Counted from the first letter of the stretch, positions 8,761-16,448 are shown. The stretch is 64,000 bases of DNA from Pyxidicoccus xibeiensis (GCF_024198175.1 NZ_JAJVKV010000007.1:124001-188000); one strand, 5' to 3'. The notes: generated by a model not told the origin, from the letters alone. Made by a program: numbers and translations.

Positions 8761-11462
8761 GACGCCTCCTTCCGCGCCGGGAAGACTTCAGTGGACGGGG
8801 GCTGCTCGGAGAGCACGCCATGGTCCAGGACGAGCCGCCTCCACCCGCCACGTCCCGTCAGGTCGCGCCGCATCTCCTCCTCCTCCTCCAGCAGCGCGCG
8901 GTAGACGGAGTCCTCGCGTGCCGCGAGCTCCTTCGGGTTCGCGTCCTCGACCAGCTGTCCCGACTTGATGACCAGGACGCGGTCGAACGTCAGCGTCTCC
9001 GCGATGTCGTGCATGATGCACAGCAGCGTGGTGCCCGCGAAGTGCGCCCGCGCCCGCTCCAGGAGCGCCGAGCGGCGGTCGCGCTCCAGCCCGCGGAACG
9101 GCTCGTCGAAGATGGCCAGCCGCACGTCGGGCCGCAGCAGCGCCCGCCCCAGGCGCACCCGCTGCCCCTGCCCGCCCGACAGCAGGCTGCCGCCCTCGCC
9201 CAGGCGCGTCTGCAGCCCGTGGGGCAGCTTGTCGAGGAAGTCGATGAGGTCGGCCGTGCGCAGCGCATGCCCCACCCGCGGCAGCACGTCGTTCATCTCG
9301 ACGCCATAGGCGAGGTTGTCCACCAGCGACTTGTTCCAGAGCGTCACGTCGGGCTCCACCCACGCCGTCTCGCGCCGCAGCCGCGCCAGGGCCTCGCCCG
9401 CCAGCGGCTCGCCATCCACCGACACGGTGCCGCCCGAAGCCCGGTGCCAGCCCAGCAGGATGCCGACGAGCGACGACTTGCCCGCGCCCGAGGGCCCGAC
9501 GATGGCGACGTGCTCTCCGGCCTTGACGGACACGTTGATGCCCTCGAGGACGGTGAAGCCCGCGGCCTTCACCTCCACGTCGCGCAGCTGGAAGGAGGCG
9601 CCCTTCGGCCCCTCCTCCGCGGGCTTGCGCGCCTCGGTCTGGATGAGGGAGGCCCCCACCTCGTCCGGCGCGAGCAGCGGCTCCATCAGGCGTCCGGTGA
9701 GCGACGAGGCGGCGGGATACTGGCGCAGCGCCTCGGCGAGCTGCTTGCCCAGCGTGGCCACGGCCAGCGCCCAGTACACGAGCAGCAGGACGGCCCCGGG
9801 CTGCACGCCCCCGGAGAGCGCGTGCATGACGATGGCCACCGAGCCAGTGGTGGCGAGCAGCGTGGCCAGGGTGTCGACGACGATGCCCCGGCTCAGCAGG
9901 GTGCGGGCGGCGTTGACGAACTCGTGCAGCGGCTCCTCGTGGGCGCGGTTGAGCGTCATCTCCGCGCGGTGCGCCCGCAGCGCCACGGCCCCGCGCAGCG
10001 CGTCCAGGTAGAAGCGCGACAGCACGCCGTCGAAGTCCCGCATGCGGCGGTCCGCCTCGAGCAGCGAGCGCTGCGCGATGAGCGGCACGGCGAGCGCCAT
10101 GGCCCCGGCCAGGATGATGAGGGGCGCGCTGCGCGGCGCCAGCCACACCAGCCCCCCGAGCGTCACCAGCAGCTCCGCGGAGGCGCGCACCAGCGTCACG
10201 CCGAGCGTGGGCACCGTGCGCACCATGTGGATGCCGTGGCAGCGCTGGGCCATGTCGGACACGAGCCGGCTGCGGAAGTAGCGGTCCCCCAGGCGGGGAA
10301 TCTTGTCGAGGAAGGCGAGCCGCAGGCGCACCTCCAGCCTCCGCCCCAGCTGCAGCGTGCCGATGGCCAGCGGGAACTCCAGCGTGAGCATCACCCCCAG
10401 CAGCACCAGCAGCGTCGCGATGCCGGCGATGCGCTGCTCCGCTGTCGTCAGGTAGCGCCCCGCGTCGATGATGCCTCGCAGGAGCAGCGCCTCCAGGAAG
10501 CCGCCCACCGCGGCCGTCGCGGCGATGGCGGCGAGCACCGCCGGCGCCAGCACGCCGTCGCGGCGCAGCATTCCCAGCAGCTCCTTGAGCGGCCGCGTGG
10601 GAGGCTCGAGCAGGGCCGCCTGGAGCTCCGCGGACAGCGGCGGCTCGTCCTCGGCCGGCTCGCCACGCAGCCCCTTCGCGAGGATGCAGACGACGCCGCG
10701 CAGCGTGACTTCCTCCTCGCCGGGCTTGCCCACCGCCGTCCAGTAGGGCGGGGGGATGAGCTCCTCGGCGCGCCCCTGCTCCAGGGCCTCGCGCACCTCG
10801 CGCAGCAGCTGCTCGGCGAAGCGCGCCGCCACCTCGCCCCGCTGCACGCCACCGCCGTCCACCAGCGTCTGCACCAGCCGCACCGTCGCGTCCAGGCACG
10901 CCAGGCCCTTCCAGGAGGCGTCCGCGAGCCCTTCCGCGACCAGCCGCTCCGCCAGGGCCCCGCCGACGAGCGCGGCCACCCTGCGCCGCAGCCCCGCGAG
11001 GAACTCCTCGGTGCCGGCCCACTCGCGGAACGCGTCCGCGGGGACCTGCGTCGAGTGCACGTAGAGGCGGTCCATCAGCTGGGAGACGGTCACCCACTGC
11101 CGCCCCAGCGCGGGGTCCATGATCTGGATGCGGTTGCCCCAGCGCTTCCAGACGACGACGAAGTGCAGGTTGCTGTCCGCCAGGCGCACCACCGCGATGG
11201 CCGGCAGCGCGCCGGTCTCAGGCATCAGCACCTGGTCCCGCGGGAGCATGACCTGCGAGGCGTTCAGGCCCAGCTTGTTGGCCAGCTCCTCCAGCACGTC
11301 GATGGACGTGCCGTCGATGTCCGTCTGGCAGGCCTCGCGGAGCCGGCCGTAGCTGACCTGCAGCCCGAAGCCGTCGAACAGCGCCTTGAGGGCCGCCGGA
11401 CCGCAGTCCATGGCGGAGGTCTGGATGACCTCGGGGATGAGAAGACGCGTGGCGCCGGCCAT
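8757..11462 (-). CDS. C39-peptidase ABC transporter (NHLM-type bacteriocin maturation and export)
   Basis: 901 residues. The N-terminal C39 peptidase has Q14, C20 (in MDCGPA), H100 (NLHFVVVW) and D116 (MDPALG), the expected oxyanion and catalytic residues. It should cut leader peptides after a double glycine. A further stretch of roughly 180 residues (about 150-330) lies between peptidase and membrane domain; ordinary family members of about 700-730 residues lack it. The six-helix membrane domain follows, then an ATPase with GPSGAGKSS, LLSGGQGQR, LAIFDEP and IMHD. The start ATG is four bases after the HlyD stop and has GGGAG upstream. The 3' end overlaps the next ABC gene by four bases. The substrates are most likely the RGG-PRxC peptides encoded from 12931 onward. 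Confidence 0.92.
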   Translation of the reverse strand: MAGATRLLIPEVIQTSAMDCGPAALKALFDGFGLQVSYGRLREACQTDIDGTSIDVLEELANKLGLNASQVMLPRDQVLMPETGALPAIAVVRLADSNLHFVVVWKRWGNRIQIMDPALGRQWVTVSQLMDRLYVHSTQVPADAFREWAGTEEFLAGLRRRVAALVGGALAERLVAEGLADASWKGLACLDATVRLVQTLVDGGGVQRGEVAARFAEQLLREVREALEQGRAEELIPPPYWTAVGKPGEEEVTLRGVVCILAKGLRGEPAEDEPPLSAELQAALLEPPTRPLKELLGMLRRDGVLAPAVLAAIAATAAVGGFLEALLLRGIIDAGRYLTTAEQRIAGIATLLVLLGVMLTLEFPLAIGTLQLGRRLEVRLRLAFLDKIPRLGDRYFRSRLVSDMAQRCHGIHMVRTVPTLGVTLVRASAELLVTLGGLVWLAPRSAPLIILAGAMALAVPLIAQRSLLEADRRMRDFDGVLSRFYLDALRGAVALRAHRAEMTLNRAHEEPLHEFVNAARTLLSRGIVVDTLATLLATTGSVAIVMHALSGGVQPGAVLLLVYWALAVATLGKQLAEALRQYPAASSLTGRLMEPLLAPDEVGASLIQTEARKPAEEGPKGASFQLRDVEVKAAGFTVLEGINVSVKAGEHVAIVGPSGAGKSSLVGILLGWHRASGGTVSVDGEPLAGEALARLRRETAWVEPDVTLWNKSLVDNLAYGVEMNDVLPRVGHALRTADLIDFLDKLPHGLQTRLGEGGSLLSGGQGQRVRLGRALLRPDVRLAIFDEPFRGLERDRRSALLERARAHFAGTTLLCIMHDIAETLTFDRVLVIKSGQLVEDANPKELAAREDSVYRALLEEEEEMRRDLTGRGGWRRLVLDHGVLSEQPPSTEVFPARKEAS

Positions 11463-11466
11463 GGCT

Positions 11467-12666
11467 TCAGCTCCCGCCCCGGGACAGCTCCACCTCGTCG
11501 CGCGCCGCGGGGCCGCCCGTCCCCGCGCGCGGCGGCGCCTCCAGCCCGCGCCCCAGCGAGCGGAGCACCAGCCGCATGGGGGTGGCCTGCTCCACCGCGA
11601 TGTCCACCGAGCCCGGCAGCCCGTGCTCGAGCGGGATGCCCTCCGGCATGTCGTCCACCGACAGCTCGACGCGCACCAGCCCGTCGCGGGCCTCGCTCGC
11701 CACCGCCACCACCGTGGCCTCCAGCATGCCGAACTCCGTCCAGGAGAAGCCCTCCAGCCGCATGCGCGCCCGCTGCCCCGCCCGCACGCGCCCAAGCGCC
11801 GTGGAAGGAGACAGCTGCGCGACGATGCGCACGTCGCCTCCCGCGACGACGGTGGCCAGCCGGTCCCCCGCCCGGACCTGCGCGCCCACCCGCACGGAGC
11901 CCGTCTCGCCGATGACGCCGTCCGCGGGCGCCCGCACCACGCGGCGCTCCAGCTCCTCGCGCAGGCGCTCCACCGTGGCCCGCGCCACGCTCTCCGAGGC
12001 CTCGAGCCCGGCAATCTCCCGCTGCAGCGAGGCCACGCGGATGCGCCGCTCGGAGGACTGCATCGTCCCCTCCAGCTTCACCCGCGTCAGCGCGGCGCGC
12101 GTGGCCTGCTCCGCGGCGCCAAAGCGCTCCAGCTCCGAGCGCACCCGGCCCCACTCCGCCTCGCTCACCAGCCCCTGCGTCCAGAGCTTCTCGGTGCTGG
12201 CGCCCTCCTCCCGCGCCCGGCGCGCGAGCGCCTCGGCTTCGATGAGCCGGGCCTTCGCCTCCTCCACTCCGGCGGCGCCCTGCCCCTGCTGCGCCACCAT
12301 CGCGCCCAGCTCCGCCTCCAGCTCCGCGCGCGCCGCCACCAGCTGCGGCCCCACGCCCTGGAGCACCGCCTCGGCCTCCGCGAGCTGCCGCTGCTCCTGC
12401 TCGCGGGCCAGCTCGACGAGCACCTCTCCGGCGCGGACCTGGCGGTGCAGCTCCACCTGCGTCTTCACCAGCCGCCCCTCCACGGGAGCGTCGACGGAGT
12501 AGACGTCGCGGTGGACCTCCAGCCGCGCCCGCACGCTGGGCTCGTACACGGTGATTCGCGCGCGCAGGAACCAGGTCCCCCACACCGCGAACAGCCCCAC
12601 CGGTAACAACCAGAACGCCGACCGCCCGCGCCCGCGCACCAGGGCGCGCAGGGTGCGTGGGAACAT
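11467..12666 (-). CDS. HlyD-family secretion adaptor of the bacteriocin exporter
   Basis: About 399 residues. One membrane helix near residues 20-40 (WLLPVGLFAVWGTWFL) is followed by a biotinyl-lipoyl-like half motif, a long alpha-helical coiled-coil hairpin (about 100-260), the second lipoyl half (RRVVRAPADGVIGETG) and a beta-barrel region. This is the periplasmic membrane-fusion protein that links an ABC exporter to the outer membrane. The order HlyD, C39-ABC, ABC2 is that of NHLM bacteriocin systems. I place the start at ATG 12666, with GAGGG eight bases upstream; an in-frame ATG at 12681 adds five residues. Two precursor-like peptide genes on the same strand lie just upstream. Confidence 0.9.
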   Translation of the reverse strand: MFPRTLRALVRGRGRSAFWLLPVGLFAVWGTWFLRARITVYEPSVRARLEVHRDVYSVDAPVEGRLVKTQVELHRQVRAGEVLVELAREQEQRQLAEAEAVLQGVGPQLVAARAELEAELGAMVAQQGQGAAGVEEAKARLIEAEALARRAREEGASTEKLWTQGLVSEAEWGRVRSELERFGAAEQATRAALTRVKLEGTMQSSERRIRVASLQREIAGLEASESVARATVERLREELERRVVRAPADGVIGETGSVRVGAQVRAGDRLATVVAGGDVRIVAQLSPSTALGRVRAGQRARMRLEGFSWTEFGMLEATVVAVASEARDGLVRVELSVDDMPEGIPLEHGLPGSVDIAVEQATPMRLVLRSLGRGLEAPPRAGTGGPAARDEVELSRGGS

Positions 12667-12873
12667 GCCTTCAACCCTCATGGATGAAGCCTACCTCAAT
12701 GCGCGGAGCCGGCCGAATCGCCGAAGGAGATGTCTTCAAGGTCATGGACCCCACCCGAGCTCGTTCCACGCCGACGCTACCGCGCGCGTCTGACCCTGGC
12801 GGCCCTCATGTCCGGTCCTTGAGATGCGGTGCTGCGACTCGCGCGGCGGGTCCCCCGGCTCCGCACGACTCAG

Positions 12874-12909
12874 ACAGCCACCAGCAAGCGGATTCCCGCT
12901 CGCTGGTGA
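12874..12909 (-). terminator. Hairpin after peptide gene A
   Basis: A strong stem (arms AGCCACCAGCAAGCGG and CCGCTCGCTGGTGACT, mostly paired) lies 22 bases after the stop of the first minus-strand peptide gene. It belongs to the same hairpin family as the other peptide terminators but has no clear T-run, so some transcripts may read on into the HlyD operon. The 264 bases between this peptide and HlyD hold no convincing gene. Confidence 0.5.
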
Positions 12910-12930
12910 CTGGGTTCAACACGCCGTGTT

Positions 12931-12999
12931 TCAGGCCAGCACGACGTCGTACGTGCCGCAACCACGGGGACCGCCACGAACCTTGGTCTTGATCTGCAT
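12931..12999 (-). CDS. RiPP/bacteriocin-like precursor peptide A (22 aa)
   Basis: The peptide is the shared leader MQIKTKVRGG plus the tail PRGCGTYDVVLA. AGGAGA lies five bases before the ATG, so the tiny frame has an excellent ribosome site. The first 33 bases are nearly identical to those of seven other small genes in 12.9-17.3 kb, while the tail differs. That is the pattern of a precursor family with a fixed leader and variable product. The GG at 9-10 is a candidate cleavage site for the C39 transporter encoded 1.5 kb downstream on the same strand. The predicted product has a single cysteine. Function is inferred. Confidence 0.8.
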   Translation of the reverse strand: MQIKTKVRGGPRGCGTYDVVLA

Positions 13000-13024
13000 G
13001 GTCTTCTCCTGGTGTGAGTCGCGA

Positions 13025-13100
13025 ACTCCAGAACGCGGATGGAACAGCCCATGCGCATCTGGAGTAGAAAACTTAAACCTAGGCATTACCCGCGAGTCAA
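13025..13100 (-). promoter_or_regulatory. Promoter and 5'-UTR hairpin of peptide A
   Basis: Minus-strand TTGACT (13100-13095), a 17-base spacer and TTTAAG (13077-13072) form a good promoter. The transcript would start just before an inverted repeat ACTCCAGA...TCTGGAGT (13065-13058 with 13032-13025), 8 bp arms. The same CTCCAG/CTGGAG hairpin occurs upstream of peptides B, E and F. Confidence 0.6.
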
Positions 13101-13210
13101 GACCCCCTGAGATTCACCCTTCTTTCCACCATCACGGAACATCGCGTCGTCCTCGAAAGCACCTGACGCACCGCGACAGCCGTGCGGGCCGTCCACCGGG
13201 GACTCCGGGC

Positions 13211-13250
13211 AAAAAGAAATCGCCAGCGGGCGATGCTCCGCCCACTGGCG
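13211..13250 (-). terminator. Rho-independent terminator of peptide B
   Basis: On the minus strand, arms CGCCAGTGGGCGG and its near complement (13221-13250) are followed by ATTTCTTTTT (13220-13211). It is one of at least six near-identical terminator hairpins that accompany the peptide genes. Confidence 0.85.
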
Positions 13251-13279
13251 ACTGGTACTGCCCCATCTATTCGTGAGGA

Positions 13280-13336
13280 CTAGATGACGGCGGCGCAGGC
13301 GCGGGGACCGCCGCGAACCTTGGTCTTGATCTGCAT
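13280..13336 (-). CDS. RiPP/bacteriocin-like precursor peptide B (18 aa)
   Basis: The whole peptide is MQIKTKVRGGPRACAAVI. After the putative double-glycine cut only eight residues (PRACAAVI) remain, the shortest product in the set. A clear AGGAG lies eight bases before the ATG, a CTCCAG/CTGGAG 5'-UTR hairpin and TTGACT promoter lie upstream, and a terminator lies downstream. It is on the same strand as peptide A and the export operon. The assignment rests on leader identity with the family; no function is shown by sequence alone. Confidence 0.8.
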   Translation of the reverse strand: MQIKTKVRGGPRACAAVI

Positions 13337-13768
13337 GGCCAGCTCCTGGTGCAGGTGTGTTCTCCAGTCACGTGCATGAGACCGCCCCATGCGCGCCTGG
13401 AGTAGAAAGTGTATTTCCATGACAGACCGGCTAGTCAAGGGATTCAGGCTGTTTTCTTCGCGCGCCGGGGCCCTCTATTCGAGGCACGTCGCAGGGCTGA
13501 CTGTGTTCAATGAAACCCGTGACATCACCTTTGACGCACGTCGGAAGCATGCGCCCGGCTCCACTCGGAAACACGCGACCTCACGGGTCCGAACGACGCG
13601 GTGTTTCATCCCCACCCCGCTGATGACATCCACGTCTGGATTGACGCACCGTTTCTCCCGGAGAGGTTTGACAGCTGGACCCTCCGTGTTTAAATGAGAT
13701 TTCCACTTCGCGGCCGGTGCGGCCGGGCGCGAGGCTGGGACCCACGTATCACTCACCGGGAGCAGACC
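13337..13768. other. Divergent intergenic region between peptides B and C
   Basis: No convincing gene. It holds back-to-back promoters: minus-strand TTGACT near 13438 for peptide B and plus-strand TTGACA (13668-13673) with TTAAAT (13690-13695, 16-base spacer) for peptide C. The base composition is less GC-rich than in the flanking genes. A 102-codon frame here lacks the third-position GC bias and a ribosome site. Confidence 0.5.
13362..13438 (-). promoter_or_regulatory. Promoter and 5'-UTR hairpin of peptide B
   Basis: Minus-strand TTGACT (13438-13433) with AATACA 17 bases downstream is a weak-to-fair promoter. The leader has CTCCAG...CTGGAG arms (13402-13397 and 13367-13362) and shares CTACTCCAG plus GCGCATGGG with the leader of peptide A. 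Confidence 0.5.
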
Positions 13769-13828
13769 ATGCAGATCAAGACCAAGGTTCGTGGTGGTCC
13801 TCGCAGCTGCGGTACGGTCCGGCTCTAG
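13769..13828 (+). CDS. RiPP/bacteriocin-like precursor peptide C (19 aa)
   Basis: The whole peptide is MQIKTKVRGGPRSCGTVRL. The leader matches the family exactly; the residue before the cysteine is Ser instead of Gly. GGGAG precedes the ATG by about eight bases. A TTGACA/TTAAAT promoter lies about 75 bases upstream. It is the first of two peptide genes placed directly before the 599-residue partner protein, so it may be co-transcribed with peptide D and that gene. Confidence 0.78.
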   Translation: MQIKTKVRGGPRSCGTVRL

Positions 13829-13873
13829 AGCTTCGACCTGCGGTAGCGCTGTACGTGGTTGCTTCAGCTGGGT

Positions 13874-13898
13874 CGTCCGCTGACTCGATGAGCGGACG
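13874..13898. repeat. Perfect 8-bp inverted repeat between peptides C and D
   Basis: CGTCCGCT (13874-13881) and AGCGGACG (13891-13898) flank a 9-base loop. No T-run follows on either strand, so it is not an obvious terminator. It differs from the usual peptide terminator hairpin and may be an RNA processing or protein-binding site. Confidence 0.4.
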
Positions 13899-13991
13899 TG
13901 CAGTGCGCTTCATGTCTCACTCTACCGGTGCGTCTGGATTGTCCATTCACGCGGGTGGAGTCCACGTGTCGTAGCCACCAGGAGAAATACC

Positions 13992-14051
13992 ATGAAGATC
14001 AAGACCAAGGTTCGCGGCGGTCCCCGTCTCTGCGGCGCGGTGCTGGAGTAG
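13992..14051 (+). CDS. RiPP/bacteriocin-like precursor peptide D (19 aa)
   Basis: The whole peptide is MKIKTKVRGGPRLCGAVLE. Position 2 is Lys instead of Gln, as in peptides H and I. CCAGGAG precedes the ATG with good spacing. The family leader and the PRxCG core are present, and the tail ends in Glu. It lies 180 bases before the 599-residue partner gene, with a terminator hairpin in between. That arrangement would give much precursor and little partner protein from one promoter. Confidence 0.78.
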   Translation: MKIKTKVRGGPRLCGAVLE

Positions 14052-14082
14052 CACGCAGCAAAGCATGCGCAGCTGACACACG

Positions 14083-14118
14083 TCGCCAGTGGGCGGAGCA
14101 CCGCCTGCTGGCGATTTT
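14083..14118 (+). terminator. Terminator/attenuator between peptide D and the large partner gene
   Basis: The stem TCGCCAG..GGCGG/CCGCC..CTGGCGA is followed by TTTTC. The sequence is almost identical to the terminator after peptide E (CAGTGGGCGGAGCACCGCCTG shared core). As no strong promoter is visible between it and 14232, the next gene may depend on readthrough. Confidence 0.75.
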
Positions 14119-14231
14119 CATTTCGGCCTGGTGGAACCCCCACCCCTTGAAGGGCCTCTCGCGGCTGTGAAAGAGTCCACGTCCGTGATGCCTGGAATTT
14201 CGCACCAGGCCTGACCTCCAGGAGCAGTCCA

Positions 14232-16031
14232 ATGAGTCGGGAAGAAGTGTCGCCGGTGGATCCCCACGAGACGCTGTACCTGCCCATGAGGCGCCGCTTC
14301 GTGAGCGAGTACGTGTCCAATCCGGAGGGCGTCCGGGAGCTGCGCATCTATTACGGCCTCAAGGAAATCACCATCGAGGAGCCGGAGCTGCAGCCCTTCG
14401 GTGAGAACCTGCTGAAGCAGGACGAGTTCATGGCCGGCAGCGCCACCACCTGGACGAATGGCGAGCCGCTTCCCTGGCAGCGCGTCCAGGAGCTGCTCAC
14501 CGCGCTGGTGAAGGAGAACATCCTCTCGCGCGAGGCCCCGAAGGCCGCCACGGAGACGGCCTACCACAAGCGGCTGCTGCAGATGGAGGCGGAGCGGGTG
14601 GCCCCCACCGAGCCCCTGTGGTGGAACCCGGACACGGCCCACGTCACGCGCACGCTCACCGGGCGCCCGCTGGAGCTGGGCTACGTGGAGGCCATGCTTC
14701 CCGTGCACCGGCTCGCGCATCCCGCCATCGACGCGGAGAACCGCCACGTCGGGGAGAGCAACGTCTTCCCCGACACGATGCGCATGAAGAAGGAGACGGA
14801 GTTCAAGGCGTGCCCCTACCCGGGCAGCCGCTACCGCGACGACGCGCTGATGAACGTCACGGCGCTCCGGTCCATGACGCGGCACTGGAAGCCCACGCTC
14901 CAGGGCGTGCTCAAGATGCGCGAGGAGTTCCTGCGCCGCTATCCCCTGCTCCCGGACGGGCGCTGGCGGCTGGGTGACCTGCACGCCTTCTCCTGTGCGG
15001 TGCTGGCGCTGCCCACCCTGATGCTGATGCGGCAGCACGACCCCATCCCCAACGGGACGATGGACCCGGTGCTGTCGTCCATCTTCCGGGTGACGGACGG
15101 CGTGCGCATGGTGGCCATCTACCTCATGCACCTGCCGGAACAGCCGATGCCGTACGACCACCCCATCTCGGCGGCCGAGCTGCTCCACCTCACCGAGCGC
15201 GACAACCACTTCCTGTCGACCCGCGGTGTGTGCGCCGGGCCTCCGCACATGGTGGACGAGTTCTTCGCCACGATGCTGGACGGCAAGCCCCTGGCGGACG
15301 GCAGCACGCCCACCACGGGGCATGACGCCGAAATCCCCAAGGCCATCGACTACGGCCTGCGGGGCATCCAGCACTACAGCCTCCAGTTCAACCTCTGGAG
15401 CCACATGGGGCTCGCCTACGAGCGCATCCGCGAGCAGGTCCTCAAGGTGGAGGACCCCTCCGAGGGCCCCTGGGGCAAGCTGCGCAAGCGCGTGGAGCTC
15501 GACTGGAAGATCATCATCCCCACGCGGCAGCACACCTCCGTCCAGCGGGAGTGGGCCGGTGACCGCTACGTGGAGATGTTCGAGAACGCCCAGCGCGGGC
15601 TTCCGGGCTTCCGGGAGGACACCCTGGTGCGCTTCAAGCCGGTGTACACGCCCGAGAGGACCGCGCAGGACGCCCGCGTCGCCCAGCAGCTGCGCGAGGT
15701 GCTCCACGCCCGCGCCGGCACTCCGCCGGGCGGTGACGAGTCCATCATCGGCGCCATCGCGGACGCGCTGACCGACTTCCTGGCCAAGGAGCGCTCCGTG
15801 GTGGGCGCCCTGGAGGACATCCAGCGCCACGTCAACGTGCTGGCGGGGCGCGAGCACCCGACGCGGCGGTTCACCAACCTGGACCTCGCCATCCACCTCA
15901 ACCTGCGCAAGAACACCATCGGCGTGATGCCGTACCTGCTGGAAGTCTTCAAGGAGCAGTTGGGCATCATCATCGAGAGCTCGGCGGACACCACGCGCAT
16001 CGAAACCGCGGCGGTCGCCTCGGCGGCCTGA
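14232..16031 (+). CDS. Large partner protein of the peptide system, unknown family (599 aa)
   Basis: I do not recognise a named family. It is soluble, without signal peptide or membrane helix. Residues about 15-105 (LYLPMRRRF, ELRIYYG, then a W...W.RVQELLTALVKENIL helix pattern) resemble the small winged-helix peptide-recognition domain (PqqD/RRE type) that binds RiPP leaders; this is inference. The rest is mostly alpha-helical. A paralogue at 31699-33489 conserves EFKAC, NVTALRSM.RHWKP, GRWRLGDLHA, DGVRM, TERDNH and RGVCAGPP, which are candidate catalytic or ligand residues. AGGAG lies before the ATG. It follows peptides C and D, as the paralogue follows peptide I, so a role in binding or modifying the peptides is the best guess. 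Immunity or regulation are alternatives. Confidence 0.8.
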   Translation: MSREEVSPVDPHETLYLPMRRRFVSEYVSNPEGVRELRIYYGLKEITIEEPELQPFGENLLKQDEFMAGSATTWTNGEPLPWQRVQELLTALVKENILSREAPKAATETAYHKRLLQMEAERVAPTEPLWWNPDTAHVTRTLTGRPLELGYVEAMLPVHRLAHPAIDAENRHVGESNVFPDTMRMKKETEFKACPYPGSRYRDDALMNVTALRSMTRHWKPTLQGVLKMREEFLRRYPLLPDGRWRLGDLHAFSCAVLALPTLMLMRQHDPIPNGTMDPVLSSIFRVTDGVRMVAIYLMHLPEQPMPYDHPISAAELLHLTERDNHFLSTRGVCAGPPHMVDEFFATMLDGKPLADGSTPTTGHDAEIPKAIDYGLRGIQHYSLQFNLWSHMGLAYERIREQVLKVEDPSEGPWGKLRKRVELDWKIIIPTRQHTSVQREWAGDRYVEMFENAQRGLPGFREDTLVRFKPVYTPERTAQDARVAQQLREVLHARAGTPPGGDESIIGAIADALTDFLAKERSVVGALEDIQRHVNVLAGREHPTRRFTNLDLAIHLNLRKNTIGVMPYLLEVFKEQLGIIIESSADTTRIETAAVASAA

Positions 16032-16052
16032 CCCACTGCGCGAGTCACATGA

Positions 16053-16097
16053 ATCGCCGGTGAGCGGAGCCTCGCTCGCCGGCGATTTGTTTTTTTC
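16053..16097 (+). terminator. Rho-independent terminator of the large partner gene
   Basis: ATCGCCGGTGAGCG pairs with CGCTCGCCGGCGAT around a 6-base loop, followed by TTTGTTTTTTT. It starts 22 bases after the stop codon and belongs to the same hairpin family as the peptide terminators. Confidence 0.9.
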
Positions 16098-16159
16098 AGG
16101 ACATCCCAGGGCGGGCAGGCCGGCCCGAGTTCGACGACACTGTATTTGTCCTGGGGGGA

Positions 16160-16236
16160 TTGACGTGGGAAGGAATCACGCCGTCTAATCCCTTGCTCCA
16201 GCAAACGGGTGGCGACTGTATCCGTCTTGCTGGAGC
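16160..16236 (+). promoter_or_regulatory. Promoter and 5'-UTR hairpin of peptide E
   Basis: TTGACG (16160-16165), an 18-base spacer and TCTAAT (16184-16189) form a strong promoter. Just downstream a perfect 10-bp hairpin pairs GCTCCAGCAA (16195-16204) with TTGCTGGAGC (16227-16236). This is the best example of the CTCCAG/CTGGAG leader element shared by the peptide genes. Confidence 0.7.
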
Positions 16237-16262
16237 CTCCGTATCACCCACCAGGAGACACC

Positions 16263-16367
16263 ATGCAGATCAAGACCAAGGTTCGCGGCGGTCCCCGTGG
16301 TTGCGGCGGTCCCATCGTCATCGGTCCCGTTCGCGGCATCGACGGCACCTACACCCAGATCCCGTAG
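16263..16367 (+). CDS. RiPP/bacteriocin-like precursor peptide E (34 aa)
   Basis: This is the longest family member. The leader MQIKTKVRGG is followed by a tail that begins PRGCGGPIVIG and ends GTYTQIP. The C-terminal TQIP is shared with peptide F and close to TQLP of G and NIP of H, so this group has a conserved C-terminus as well as leader. The middle is Gly/Ile/Val-rich. A CCAGGAGA ribosome site, strong promoter, leader hairpin and terminator are present, making it a complete single-gene transcription unit. Confidence 0.82.
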   Translation: MQIKTKVRGGPRGCGGPIVIGPVRGIDGTYTQIP

Positions 16368-16403
16368 TCTCCGCTCGCGCATGAAACATGCGCGGAGGAC
16401 CCC

Positions 16404-16448
16404 AATCGCCAGTGGGCGGAGCACCGCCTGCTGGCGATTTTCGTTTTT
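16404..16448 (+). terminator. Rho-independent terminator of peptide E
   Basis: AATCGCCAG..GGCGG pairs with CCGCC..CTGGCGATT and is followed by TTCGTTTTT. The hairpin is nearly identical to that after peptide D. Confidence 0.88.

Noticed and set aside
12666..12743. A 24-codon frame that ends at the HlyD start
   Set aside because: It has no leader similarity to the peptide family and weak codon bias; it is more likely the untranslated leader of the export operon.
13638..13652. The 15-mer GGATTGACGCACCGT shared between 13638-13652 and the peptide I leader (33693-33707)
   Set aside because: It lies in opposite orientation relative to the peptide genes, and a match of this length is not rare in 64 kb, so common origin cannot be claimed.
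13389..13697. A 102-codon plus-strand frame between peptides B and C
   Set aside because: It lacks GC3 bias and a ribosome site and overlaps both divergent promoters and leaders.
14118..15896. A 592-codon open frame on the minus strand opposite the large partner protein
   Set aside because: It is a mirror of the GC3-rich codons of the plus-strand gene; the composition is His/Arg/Gly-rich without domain logic and there is no ribosome site. The same applies to long antisense frames at 20416-22149, 47456-49684 and 59124-60938.
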